Shown here one piece after another: positions 12,716-20,506 of a stretch of DNA of 64,000 nt. Source of the stretch: Ilumatobacteraceae bacterium (GTDB lineage Bacteria; Actinomycetota; Acidimicrobiia; Acidimicrobiales; Ilumatobacteraceae); contig JAOBWK010000035.1 of assembly GCA_025463305.1 (NCBI GenBank), positions 46,584 to 110,583 on the forward strand, read 5' to 3'. The translations under genes and the position numbers were made by a program. Below the pieces are notes generated by a model, which saw only the letters and a program-made list of their open reading frames with translations, did not search any database and was not told the DNA's origin. The number at the start of each line of letters is the position of its first letter. Position 1 is the stretch's first letter.

Positions 12716-13159
12716 TCAGCGCTGCTTCTCCGTTCTTGCGGAACCGCGCCGGTCGCTGAGGCCGTGCATCAGCACGAAGCAGCCGGGGATGTGGGGCGCA
12801 CCGATCGTGGCGAACTCGGACTGGTACGCGGAGGGGGTCACCCCGACCAGCTGGCGGAACTTGGAGCTGAACGAGCCGAGGCTCGTGTAACCCACCACCA
12901 TGCACACCTCGGTGACCGTGAGGTTGGTGGCGCGGAGGAGGTCCTGGGCGCGCTCGATGCGGCGCTCGGCGAGGTACACGGCCGGCGTCTTGCCGTAGGT
13001 GGCCGCGAAGCAGCGCAGGAAGTGGAACCGCGACACGCCGGCGGCGCCGGCCATGGCGTCGAGGTCGAGCGGCTCGGCGTAGTGACGGTCGACGAGGTCA
13101 CGCGCTCGGCGCAGGTGCGGGAGCAACGCCTCGGGCACCCGGAGCGCGACGTCGGTCAT
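12716..13159 (-). CDS. AraC-family transcriptional regulator
   Basis: 147 residues consisting almost only of the AraC double helix-turn-helix: first helix pair at YAEPLDLDAMAGAAGVSRFH and second at LTVTEVCMVVGYTSLGSFSS, followed by FRQLVGVTPSAYQSEF. There is no separate sensory domain at the N-terminus. The C-terminal 30 residues (ATIGAPHIPGCFVLMHG) are a tail common to regulators paired with VOC proteins. Start ATG 13159, 7 nt after the NamH-like stop, means co-transcription. The downstream VOC gene is broken, so this regulator may control only itself or distant targets. Confidence 0.87.
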   Translation of the reverse strand: MTDVALRVPEALLPHLRRARDLVDRHYAEPLDLDAMAGAAGVSRFHFLRCFAATYGKTPAVYLAERRIERAQDLLRATNLTVTEVCMVVGYTSLGSFSSKFRQLVGVTPSAYQSEFATIGAPHIPGCFVLMHGLSDRRGSARTEKQR

Positions 13160-13166
13160 CCGCCGC

Positions 13167-14735
13167 TCACCCGTCGGCGCGGCGGATGCGCAGCTTGCGA
13201 TCGTCGGCGGTGAGGCAACGACCGGTCTCGAGATCGAACCGCCATCCGTGCAACGTGCACACCAGCACCTCGCCATCGATCTCGCCGAACACCGAGAGGT
13301 CGGCCTGGCGATGCGGACAGGCCCGCTCCATCACGTACTCGCCGATGCGGATCTCCTCGTGCGCGTCCGGTGGATCCAGCTTGCGGCGCGCCTCGCTCTC
13401 GGCGCGGCGCATCCGTTCCACCGAGAGGCTCTTGAAGAAGTTGTAGACGTACTCGTTGAACGAGCCCGCCCGCCAGGCCCGGAACCGGCAGGACAGGAAC
13501 AGGGCGTTGCTCCAGTCGACCGCACGCTCGGCCACGACGGTCTCGACCAACGTGCGTGGGATGTCGAAGCGGAACGAGTGCGCCTCGTCGTCGATCGCGT
13601 CCGACGCGGCACGGCGCACGATGCCGGCCGGGAAGTCGATGATCAGCTCGATGTCGCCGATGCGCATCAGGCAGTTGGCGCCCACCGCAGCGCGCAGGGT
13701 GGGCGCCATCGCGAGCAGCGGCTCCCACCACGCCTTGATCACCTCGAACAGGTTTGCCGTCGGCCGGTGCCACGAGGCGTGCTCGGCCTCGATCCACGGC
13801 ATCCAGTCGGCCTGGTAGCGGGCGAGGTACGCGCCCTTGTCGGCGAAGATCGCCGCGACCTCGGCATCGTCGATCGGGTGAGTGACGTCGCCGGTGGCTG
13901 CGTCGATGGCGGTGCCCGGGATGGCCAGCACACCGCGTCGCGACGACGCGGCGAGGCGCTCGATGAACTCGGGCTGGTCGGCGAAGATGGTCAGCTCGTC
14001 GCCGGTGATGCGGTTGAGGTGGAACAGCTCTGGGTCGAGGAAGCACGGGGGCCCGGCGCTCGGCACGACGGCCTTCGCATCGAGCGCTTCGACGTACTTC
14101 ATCGCACGAGTGAACTGGCTGTCGACCTTCGCGTCGACCAGCTCGCGCATCCGCTCGGGCGTCTCGTCGTAGACCATCGGGTACCAGATCGCGCCGCTGT
14201 ACTGCAGCCAGTGGAGATCGACGGGGCCATGGCTGCGGAGCGCGCCGAGGTCCGATGTGCGACAGTCGTTCTGGTTGACGAGCCGGGTCGTGCCGTCGCT
14301 GACGACCAGCGCCGAATCGCCCCCGGGCCCATCGGTGATCGAGGTCTCGACGTGGATCGCGATCTCCAGTCCATCGCCGGGATCGCCCGCGAGCACCATC
14401 GACTCGCCGTCGACCGTGCGTGTGAAGTTGGTGAAGCCGAGCCCGCGGAGGCGGCGCTCCAGCTCGCGCGTCGGGTACCCGGGCACCAGCACGTCGATGT
14501 CGCGACGGAGGTGCTCGCGCAGCCAGACCTCGTCGAGGTGATCACTGTGCAGGTGCGAGATGTAGAGGTGATCAGCTCGCTCGACGCGCGCCAGCAGGTC
14601 TGCCGGCAACCGGTCGTTGCGCGGGAAGACGAACCAGCTGCCGAAGAAGACGGGTGTGAACCAGGGATCGCAGACGATGGACCCGTGGTCGGTCTCGATC
14701 AGGATGCCGGCATGGCCCAGCGAGGTTGCCAGCAC
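13167..14735 (-). CDS. Rieske/metallo-beta-lactamase-fold hydroxylase, NamH-like
   Basis: 522 residues fusing an N-terminal metallo-beta-lactamase fold (metal ligands H61-L-H63-S-D65-H66) to a C-terminal Rieske 2Fe-2S domain with C-P-H and C-T-L-H ligands in ERACPHRQAD and VCTLHGWRFD. The order, length and internal motifs (SGAIWYPMVYDETPERM, PSAGPPCFLDPELF) match mycobacterial UDP-MurNAc hydroxylase NamH and the related CMP-Neu5Ac hydroxylases. NamH converts N-acetyl- to N-glycolylmuramic acid precursors in the cytoplasm. Start GTG 14735. It lies between a DUF2510 protein and an AraC regulator on the same strand. The function is by homology. Confidence 0.78.
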   Translation of the reverse strand: MLATSLGHAGILIETDHGSIVCDPWFTPVFFGSWFVFPRNDRLPADLLARVERADHLYISHLHSDHLDEVWLREHLRRDIDVLVPGYPTRELERRLRGLGFTNFTRTVDGESMVLAGDPGDGLEIAIHVETSITDGPGGDSALVVSDGTTRLVNQNDCRTSDLGALRSHGPVDLHWLQYSGAIWYPMVYDETPERMRELVDAKVDSQFTRAMKYVEALDAKAVVPSAGPPCFLDPELFHLNRITGDELTIFADQPEFIERLAASSRRGVLAIPGTAIDAATGDVTHPIDDAEVAAIFADKGAYLARYQADWMPWIEAEHASWHRPTANLFEVIKAWWEPLLAMAPTLRAAVGANCLMRIGDIELIIDFPAGIVRRAASDAIDDEAHSFRFDIPRTLVETVVAERAVDWSNALFLSCRFRAWRAGSFNEYVYNFFKSLSVERMRRAESEARRKLDPPDAHEEIRIGEYVMERACPHRQADLSVFGEIDGEVLVCTLHGWRFDLETGRCLTADDRKLRIRRADG

Positions 14736-14750
14736 GGTGCCTGCCGAGGC

Positions 14751-15356
14751 TCAGGCGACAGGGGCGTCGGTGTACTGCTGTCCGGCGCGCGACACGTGCT
14801 CGGTCCAGGTGGTGCCGTCCCAGTAGCGCAAGTCGAAGCGACCGGCCGGATCGGCGTACCAACCGGCGGGCACCGACGGCGTCGCCGCGGCGGCGGGTGC
14901 CGGCGTGTACGCGGCGGCGGGCTGTGCTGCAACGGGCTGGGCAGCGGCGGTGGTCTGCGCGCTGCTGTAGTCGCCGATGCCGGCGATGACGGTGGCGGGC
15001 GCCGATGAACGCGGCGCGGGCTCGACGACGGGTGCCGGGGCGGGATCGGGTGCGACGGCCCAACCGGCGGGCTCGGACGCGGCGGGCTCCGGCGTCATCG
15101 ACTGCAGGACGGGCTCGGGCGTGGTCTCGACGGCGGCTGCCTCGACCGGGGCGGCCGCGACGGGCGCCATGTCTGCCATCGGCGCGCTCGCGGCGGCGTC
15201 GGATGCGGACGCCTCACGGCTCAAGAACGCGGTGACATCGCCACCGGTCGGGACGATGGCGACGACGGTCCATCCGTCGGCTGCCTTCTCGGTCAACTTC
15301 GTGGCGAGGCTCGCCGGGTCATAGGACGATGCGCTGACGGTGACGAACTCGTTCAT
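14751..15356 (-). CDS. DUF2510-domain protein with Ala/Pro-rich linker
   Basis: 201 residues. The N-terminal 50 residues (FVTVSASSYDPASLATKLTE) form a small alpha/beta module; the middle is a low-complexity Ala/Pro/Glu linker; the C-terminus is a DUF2510 module, PAGWYADPAGRFDLRYWDG followed by TTWTEHV. DUF2510 is a short Trp/Tyr motif found near membrane or envelope domains in actinobacteria, with no known activity. There is no signal peptide. The stop is 15 bp before the NamH-like gene. TACAGT lies 7 nt upstream of the start and could be the -10 box for this operon. Confidence 0.75.
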   Translation of the reverse strand: MNEFVTVSASSYDPASLATKLTEKAADGWTVVAIVPTGGDVTAFLSREASASDAAASAPMADMAPVAAAPVEAAAVETTPEPVLQSMTPEPAASEPAGWAVAPDPAPAPVVEPAPRSSAPATVIAGIGDYSSAQTTAAAQPVAAQPAAAYTPAPAAAATPSVPAGWYADPAGRFDLRYWDGTTWTEHVSRAGQQYTDAPVA

Positions 15357-15517
15357 GCGTCAGACTGTAGTCAGACCAGCAGGTTGCGTATACCCGGTCC
15401 ACGAAAATGTCGATGGTCTTGACACTGCCTGCGCGCGGTCGCCGTCGAACCGCGCGCCGCGCGGATTTCGAGCCGACGAGTGCGTTGCAACCCCGCGTTT
15501 TGCGTGAGCATTCTCGC

Positions 15518-15541
15518 GTGCGAGCGCGATTTGGCTCGCAC
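15518..15541 (-). terminator. Hairpin downstream of ABC exporter operon
   Basis: A perfect 8-bp stem GTGCGAGC/GCTCGCAC with an 8-nt loop, 37 nt past the ABC ATPase stop on the minus strand. There is no U tract. The surrounding 15357-15577 has no gene. Confidence 0.4.
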
Positions 15542-15577
15542 AAACGTCCGCGGTGGCGAGCGGCCGAGCCGAAGCGA

Positions 15578-16450
15578 TCAGCCGGGCATCACCAGTTCGG
15601 CGACATCGGCGGCGTTGGGTTCGCCGTCGTGGACGAGCTCGCCGTCGCGGAGGGCGATCAGGCGGGTGACCTTGTCGACGTAGGTGAGCTCGTGGGTGGC
15701 GACGATGAGCGTGGCGCCGTCGTCCTCGGCCTGATCGAGCAGCTCAAGCAGTGCGGTCTTGCCGGAGGAGTCGAGGCCGACGAACGGCTCGTCGACGAGC
15801 AGCACCTCGAACGGGCGCACGAACGCGAGGGCGATGGCCGCCTTCTGGCGCAGGCCGCGGCTGAACGTGTTCGGCAGATCGTCGGCGCGGTCGTAGAGGC
15901 CGAGGTGGCCGAGGAGGTCGGCCGCGACCTGATCCCACTCCTCGACACCGTGCAGTCGAGCGACGTACTCGAGGTGCTCCCAGAGCGAGAGGTCGTCGTA
16001 GAACGACGGCGTGTCGGACAGGTAGGCGAGCGCGGCGCGTGCCTCGGGCGTGCCCGACGCATGGCCCATCACGTGCACCGTGCCGCCACTGGGGTCGAGC
16101 AGCCCGGCGGCCATCCGGATGAACGTGGTCTTGCCGCTGCCGTTGTGGCCGACGACGGCGACGCGCTGGCCGATCGGAACGCCGATGGTGAGCGGCGCGA
16201 GCGCGGGGCGATCGCCGTAGTCCTTGGTGAGCTCGTTGGCGGCGAGCGCGCCGCCGGTGACGCGCTTGGGCGCTGCCGCCTGGCGACTCGCGGCGGCTGC
16301 CGGCGAGTCGGTCTGGCGCGTCGTGGAGCCGGCGACGGACTTGCCGCCACTCTTGCCGCCGCTGGTGCCGCGCGCCTCGGTGACGGATGCCGGCTTCGGA
16401 TGGCGGCTGGCCGGCTTCGGATGCCGGCTGCTGCTCTGGCTGGGACTCAC
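15578..16450 (-). CDS. ABC transporter ATP-binding protein
   Basis: 290 residues from GTG 16450, which overlaps the permease stop by 4 bp and has an AGGAG Shine-Dalgarno. About 65 residues of Ser/Pro/Lys/Ala-rich sequence with an HPKPAS duplication precede the ATPase. Motifs: Walker A GHNGSGKTT, signature FSRGLRQK (variant of LSGGQ, as in many exporter ATPases), Walker B LLVDEPFVGLD and switch VATHEL. It should energise the membrane protein encoded just upstream. The frame stays open far into the permease gene, but that is shadow sequence. Confidence 0.88.
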   Translation of the reverse strand: MSPSQSSSRHPKPASRHPKPASVTEARGTSGGKSGGKSVAGSTTRQTDSPAAAASRQAAAPKRVTGGALAANELTKDYGDRPALAPLTIGVPIGQRVAVVGHNGSGKTTFIRMAAGLLDPSGGTVHVMGHASGTPEARAALAYLSDTPSFYDDLSLWEHLEYVARLHGVEEWDQVAADLLGHLGLYDRADDLPNTFSRGLRQKAAIALAFVRPFEVLLVDEPFVGLDSSGKTALLELLDQAEDDGATLIVATHELTYVDKVTRLIALRDGELVHDGEPNAADVAELVMPG

Positions 16451-18150
16451 GAACTGCTCCTCGTCTGCGCACGCTGGGCCTTTTGCTGGGCGGTGACGTC
16501 CTTGCCCTCGGCCATGATGCCCTTGAACTTCGACTTCCAATCGTCGCGCTTGCGCACCCACTGGGCCGTGAACGCGACCAGCAGCAACATCGCCACACCG
16601 ATGCGGATCGCGGCCTGCACGGTGGACTGCCCGTGGTTGTACGACGCCCGCACCACGAGCACGCCCGTGCTGCCGATGACCGAGACGATGAGCGGCAGCA
16701 GCGTGCGCAGGATGGTGGTGAGGCCGCTCATCTCCGGCGGCAGCATCGTCTGCTCGGCCGAGCGGCTGGTGAGGTCGGGCGCGTCCTTGACGATGCTGAC
16801 CGCGGCGCCGCAGGCACCCATCCACACGGTCGGCAGAGCGAGGATCGCGGCGACGACGACCGCGCCGGTCCGGTGGTCGAGCACGGCGACGGTGGCGACA
16901 CCGACGCCGGCGAACGGGATGAGCGCGATGGACGGCACCATCAGGTGCTGCACGAGCAGGTCGCCGCGCTTGTGCGGCAGCGACGCCATCCGGTCGGGTT
17001 GATCGATCTCCTGCGACAGCGGCTCGAGGGCCTCCATGCCGAGCAGGAACAGCAGCCCTCCGCTGAGCAGGAACAGCGCGGTGGTGCCCTTGAACGCAGC
17101 CACCTGGCACGCCGCCGCGCCGACGGCGAGCAGCGTCATCCGCAGCACACGCGAGAGCGGGAAGCGGAACAGGCTGTGCCAACCACGGCGCCAGACGACG
17201 GACGAGCCACCGGTGCGGCGCATCCGGATCCACGGGCGACTGCGGGTGTTCTCCTGGCCGAGCTGGCGGCGGAGGAGGACGACGGTGCGGAGGTCCTGCA
17301 TCGTGACGGCGAAGCGCAGCTGGGCCACGAGGCCGCTGCGCCGGGCGAGGGCGTCGAGCGAGGTGCGCCGCAGCAGGCTCAACCCGATCACGATCAGCGC
17401 GACGCTGACGATCGGGGCGACGACGTCGATGCCGCGCTGGCGCATGCCCGACAGGGCGAGGCTGCCGTAGGTGTTGCCCGGCCCGGCGATGTGCTTGACG
17501 ATGGAGACGGTCTGCCAGGCGAGCAGCACGGCGCCGACGCCCGAGGCACCCCAGCGCGGGAAGGAGAACGCATGGGCGACCAGCGCAGCCCCCACGAACA
17601 GCAGCGCGAGGCTGAGCCCGAACGCCGCGCCGGCGAACACCCACGACGAGTCGCTGCCGGGCAGGCGGTGTCCGGCGAGCTGGCCGGCGAGGGCGCCGAC
17701 GAGCGTGCCCATCGAGGCGCTCGACCGGGCCCGCTGGAACGCGGGACGGAGCAGGGCCTTGCGCCGATCGACCGGCGAGAGCAGCACGTGGCGGACGTCG
17801 GCGTCCTCGATCGCGATCGGGCCGCCGCGAGCGCCGCTGCGCAGGCCGGCCGCCAGGGCGACGACGGCCAACAGACCGAGGGCGGCCGGACCGTAGTGGT
17901 AGATGTCGGTGATGGACTTCGGCGCGACCTTGGAGTCCTTGATGAAGCTCGACGCCCACAGCGCCGTGCCACCGAACAGGATCGCGACGAGGTAGACGCG
18001 GTACGCGGCCTCGAACCAGTCGAGCTCCTGCAGCCGGTTCTTGCGGCGGGCCTTGCGCAGATCGATGAGCGCGTCCTGCCCGATGTCGACGGGCAGGGGA
18101 TGTGAGTCGGGCTCCGAATCGAGGTCGGGGTCGGTGACGGCTGCATCCAT
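16447..18150 (-). CDS. ABC exporter membrane subunit (putative)
   Basis: 567 residues with about 12 hydrophobic segments grouped into N- and C-terminal halves separated by a cytoplasmic stretch around residues 280-330. There is a charged N-terminus and a basic C-terminal tail (KRDDWKSKFKGIMAEGKD). No known catalytic motif is present. Its 4-bp overlap with an ABC ATPase gene and the lack of a binding protein make it the probable permease of a two-gene exporter; relatives are annotated only as ABC-2-like or hypothetical. Substrate unknown. It begins 13 bp after the sulfurtransferase stop. Confidence 0.72.
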   Translation of the reverse strand: MDAAVTDPDLDSEPDSHPLPVDIGQDALIDLRKARRKNRLQELDWFEAAYRVYLVAILFGGTALWASSFIKDSKVAPKSITDIYHYGPAALGLLAVVALAAGLRSGARGGPIAIEDADVRHVLLSPVDRRKALLRPAFQRARSSASMGTLVGALAGQLAGHRLPGSDSSWVFAGAAFGLSLALLFVGAALVAHAFSFPRWGASGVGAVLLAWQTVSIVKHIAGPGNTYGSLALSGMRQRGIDVVAPIVSVALIVIGLSLLRRTSLDALARRSGLVAQLRFAVTMQDLRTVVLLRRQLGQENTRSRPWIRMRRTGGSSVVWRRGWHSLFRFPLSRVLRMTLLAVGAAACQVAAFKGTTALFLLSGGLLFLLGMEALEPLSQEIDQPDRMASLPHKRGDLLVQHLMVPSIALIPFAGVGVATVAVLDHRTGAVVVAAILALPTVWMGACGAAVSIVKDAPDLTSRSAEQTMLPPEMSGLTTILRTLLPLIVSVIGSTGVLVVRASYNHGQSTVQAAIRIGVAMLLLVAFTAQWVRKRDDWKSKFKGIMAEGKDVTAQQKAQRAQTRSSS

Positions 18151-18163
18151 AGCGGTCGCGACG

Positions 18164-19006
18164 CTACCGCCCAGGGCCCAGTTCCACCTCGCGGTCGGGG
18201 TCCGCTGACCAGCCGCTGAAGCTCGCCACGTACAGCCGCGCGGGCGGCAGCCCGGCCTGCTCCATGGCGAGGATGTTCATGCAGGCCGACACCCCGCTGC
18301 CGCAGTAGGTGACGACGCTGTCGCTGGTGCTCACCCCCAACGCGTTGAAGCGCTCGCGCAGCTCGGCCGCGCTGCGCAGCCGGCCGGTGTCCGGATCGAG
18401 GTTGGCCGACCACGGCGCGCTCTGTGCTCCGGGCACGTGGCCGGGCCGCGGATCGATCTGGGTGACCTCACCGGTGAAGCGCTCGAACGGGCGGGCGTCG
18501 AGCACCAGGCCGTGATCGGACTGCGCGATGGCGAGCGTCTCGTCGGCGTCGGCGAGGCGATCGAGCGGCCACTCGCACGGCGTGAAGTCGAGCTGCTCGG
18601 GCACCACGCCGGGCCCGGTCATCAGCTCGCCGTGCCAGAGGCCGATGCCGCCGTCGAGCAGCGATGCGTTGCGGCCGAGCATCCGCAGCATCACGACCAG
18701 CCGACCGGCCGTCATCCCGCCGGTGTCGTCGTAGGCGATGACGGTGGAGTCGTCGCCGATGCCGAGGCTGCTCATCGCCGCCGCGAAGGCGGCCGGCTCG
18801 GGCAACGGATGGCGGCCGGCGTCGGGCGCGAGCACCGACGTCGACAGGTCGATGGGCAGGTCGACGAACACCGCGCCCGGCAGGTGGCCGGCCTCGTACG
18901 CCGCTCGGGCGTCTCGGCCGTCGAGGTACCAGCGGACGTCGGCGAGGACCGCGTCGGGATGCTCGGCGAGATCGTCGATGGACACGATGGGGGGCATGGT
19001 CGTCAT
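18164..19006 (-). CDS. Thiosulfate/3-mercaptopyruvate sulfurtransferase
   Basis: 280 residues with two rhodanese domains. The first is catalytically inert (no Cys), containing LADVRWYLDGRDARAAYEAG and the CH2A-like GHLPGAVFVDL. The second has the active loop TYCGSGVSACMN, where the Cys carries the persulfide. CGSG-type loops are seen in 3-mercaptopyruvate sulfurtransferases, while CRxG favours thiosulfate, so mercaptopyruvate is the better guess. Start ATG 19006 (alternative ATG 18997). It is transcribed divergently from cydA across a 126-bp spacer holding two inverted repeats. Confidence 0.88.
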   Translation of the reverse strand: MTTMPPIVSIDDLAEHPDAVLADVRWYLDGRDARAAYEAGHLPGAVFVDLPIDLSTSVLAPDAGRHPLPEPAAFAAAMSSLGIGDDSTVIAYDDTGGMTAGRLVVMLRMLGRNASLLDGGIGLWHGELMTGPGVVPEQLDFTPCEWPLDRLADADETLAIAQSDHGLVLDARPFERFTGEVTQIDPRPGHVPGAQSAPWSANLDPDTGRLRSAAELRERFNALGVSTSDSVVTYCGSGVSACMNILAMEQAGLPPARLYVASFSGWSADPDREVELGPGR

Positions 19007-19049
19007 GGGTGGCTCGTGTGCTCTCTTCGGCTCATGGCGCGCGTCACGT

Positions 19050-19081
19050 CGTAGGGCGACCACGGTATCGGTCCCCCTACG
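19050..19081. promoter_or_regulatory. Inverted repeat CGTAGGG-N18-CCCTACG
   Basis: Perfect 7-bp arms at 19050-19056 and 19075-19081 in the divergent spacer between the sulfurtransferase gene and cydA. Possible operator; regulator unknown. Confidence 0.35.
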
Positions 19082-19091
19082 CTCGGGGACG

Positions 19092-19105
19092 ACCGACCCG
19101 TCGGT
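19092..19105. promoter_or_regulatory. 14-bp palindrome upstream of cydA
   Basis: ACCGAC-CC-GTCGGT, perfect, 28 bp before cydA ATG. Candidate operator for oxygen- or redox-responsive control of cydAB. It does not match the Rex consensus. Confidence 0.4.
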
Positions 19106-19132
19106 TGTTCCGCCCACGAAAGGGTGTGTCGC

Positions 19133-20506
19133 ATGCTCGCAGTGAGCGCCAGCCAGTTCCTGGCCGCCCGTGACCAGATGGCGCTGTCGCTCGGGTTCCA
19201 CATCGTGCTCTCGTGCTTCGGGGTGGCATTCCCGACGCTGATCTACATCGTCCACCGCCGCGGTCTGCGCGGCGACGCCGATGCGCTGCTGCTCGCCAAG
19301 CGGTGGTCGAAGGTGGCAGCCGTGCTGTTCGCCGTTGGCGCGGTGTCGGGGACGGTGCTGAGCTTCGAGATGGGCCTGCTCTGGCCGGGCCTGATGTCGC
19401 GCTTCGGCGACGTCGTCGGCCTGCCGTTCGCGCTCGAGGGCATCGCGTTCTTCGTCGAGGCCATCTTCCTCGGCATCTACCTCTACGGCTGGGACCGCCT
19501 GCCGCCCAAGGTGCACATCCGCACGCTGCTGCCGATGATGCTCGCGGGTGTCGTCGGCACGTTCTGCGTCGTGTCCGTCAACGCCTGGATGAACTCGCCG
19601 TCGGGGTTCCGGATCGATGCCGCCGGCAAGGTGGTCGATGTCCAGCCGCTGACCGCGATGTTCAACAACGCGGTGTGGCTCGAGTTCCTGCACATGTTCG
19701 TCGGCGCCTACATGGTGGTCGGGTTCCTGGCCGCCGCTGTCTACGCGAGCGGGATGCTCAAGGGGCGACGCGACCGCCTGCACCGGGTCGGGTTCGCAGT
19801 CGCGTTCGGTGTCGCCACGATCGGTGCGTGCGTGCAGCCGTTGATCGGCCACGTCGCCGGCATGCGCCTGGCCGAGCACCAGCCGGAGAAGCTCGCTGCG
19901 ATGGAGCTCGCCACCACCACCGAGCACAACGCGCCGCTGACGATCGGTGGCATCCTCATCGACGGCAAGACCTACGCCGCGATCAAGATCCCCGGCCTGT
20001 CCTCGCTGCTGTCGCGCGGCTGGTTCGACCGACCGGTGCCGGGCCTCGACCGGGTGCCCGTCGCCGACCAGCCGCCCGCGAACGTGGTGCACAACTCGTT
20101 CCAGATCATGGTGGGCATCGGAACGGCGCTCGTGCTGTTCGCGCTGTGGTTCTGGTGGCGCCGTCGCCGTGGGCACGATCCGCTGACGAGCCGGCGGTTC
20201 CTGCGCCTCGCACTCGTCGCCGGGCCGCTCGCGGTCGTCGCGCTCGAAGCCGGATGGACCACCACCGAGGTCGGCCGGCAGCCGTGGATCGTGCAGGACG
20301 TGCTGCGCGTGAAGGACGCCGTCACGCCGAACGGCGGGATCTGGATCAGCTTCGCGGTGATCTTCGTCGTCTACGCCGGCCTCGCCACCATCACCTACCG
20401 CGTGATCCGCTCGATGAGCCGGCGCTGGCGCGACAACGGCGACATCGACCTGCCCACGCCGTACGGCCCGCCGGCCGACGAGGTTCGCGAACCGGTGCCG
20501 ACGTGA
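19133..20506 (+). CDS. cydA: Cytochrome bd oxidase subunit I
   Basis: 457 residues. CydA binds haems b558, b595 and d and reduces O2 with quinol at low oxygen tension. Seen: His in LGFHIV near residue 24, the second haem region FALEGIAFFVEAIFLG, MNSPSGF, and GRQPWIVQDVLRVKDAVT near the C-terminus. The Q loop is short, as in the actinobacterial/Bacillus type. Nine membrane segments are evident. ATG 19133 has a GAAAGGG Shine-Dalgarno; GTG 19124 would add three residues. The stop overlaps cydB by 4 bp. cydCD are not in this window. Confidence 0.95.
   Translation: MLAVSASQFLAARDQMALSLGFHIVLSCFGVAFPTLIYIVHRRGLRGDADALLLAKRWSKVAAVLFAVGAVSGTVLSFEMGLLWPGLMSRFGDVVGLPFALEGIAFFVEAIFLGIYLYGWDRLPPKVHIRTLLPMMLAGVVGTFCVVSVNAWMNSPSGFRIDAAGKVVDVQPLTAMFNNAVWLEFLHMFVGAYMVVGFLAAAVYASGMLKGRRDRLHRVGFAVAFGVATIGACVQPLIGHVAGMRLAEHQPEKLAAMELATTTEHNAPLTIGGILIDGKTYAAIKIPGLSSLLSRGWFDRPVPGLDRVPVADQPPANVVHNSFQIMVGIGTALVLFALWFWWRRRRGHDPLTSRRFLRLALVAGPLAVVALEAGWTTTEVGRQPWIVQDVLRVKDAVTPNGGIWISFAVIFVVYAGLATITYRVIRSMSRRWRDNGDIDLPTPYGPPADEVREPVPT

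Noticed and set aside
16451..17959. Long N-terminal extension of the ABC ATPase frame
   Set aside because: Arg/Pro-rich shadow of the membrane protein gene; GTG 16450 with a ribosome site is the real start.
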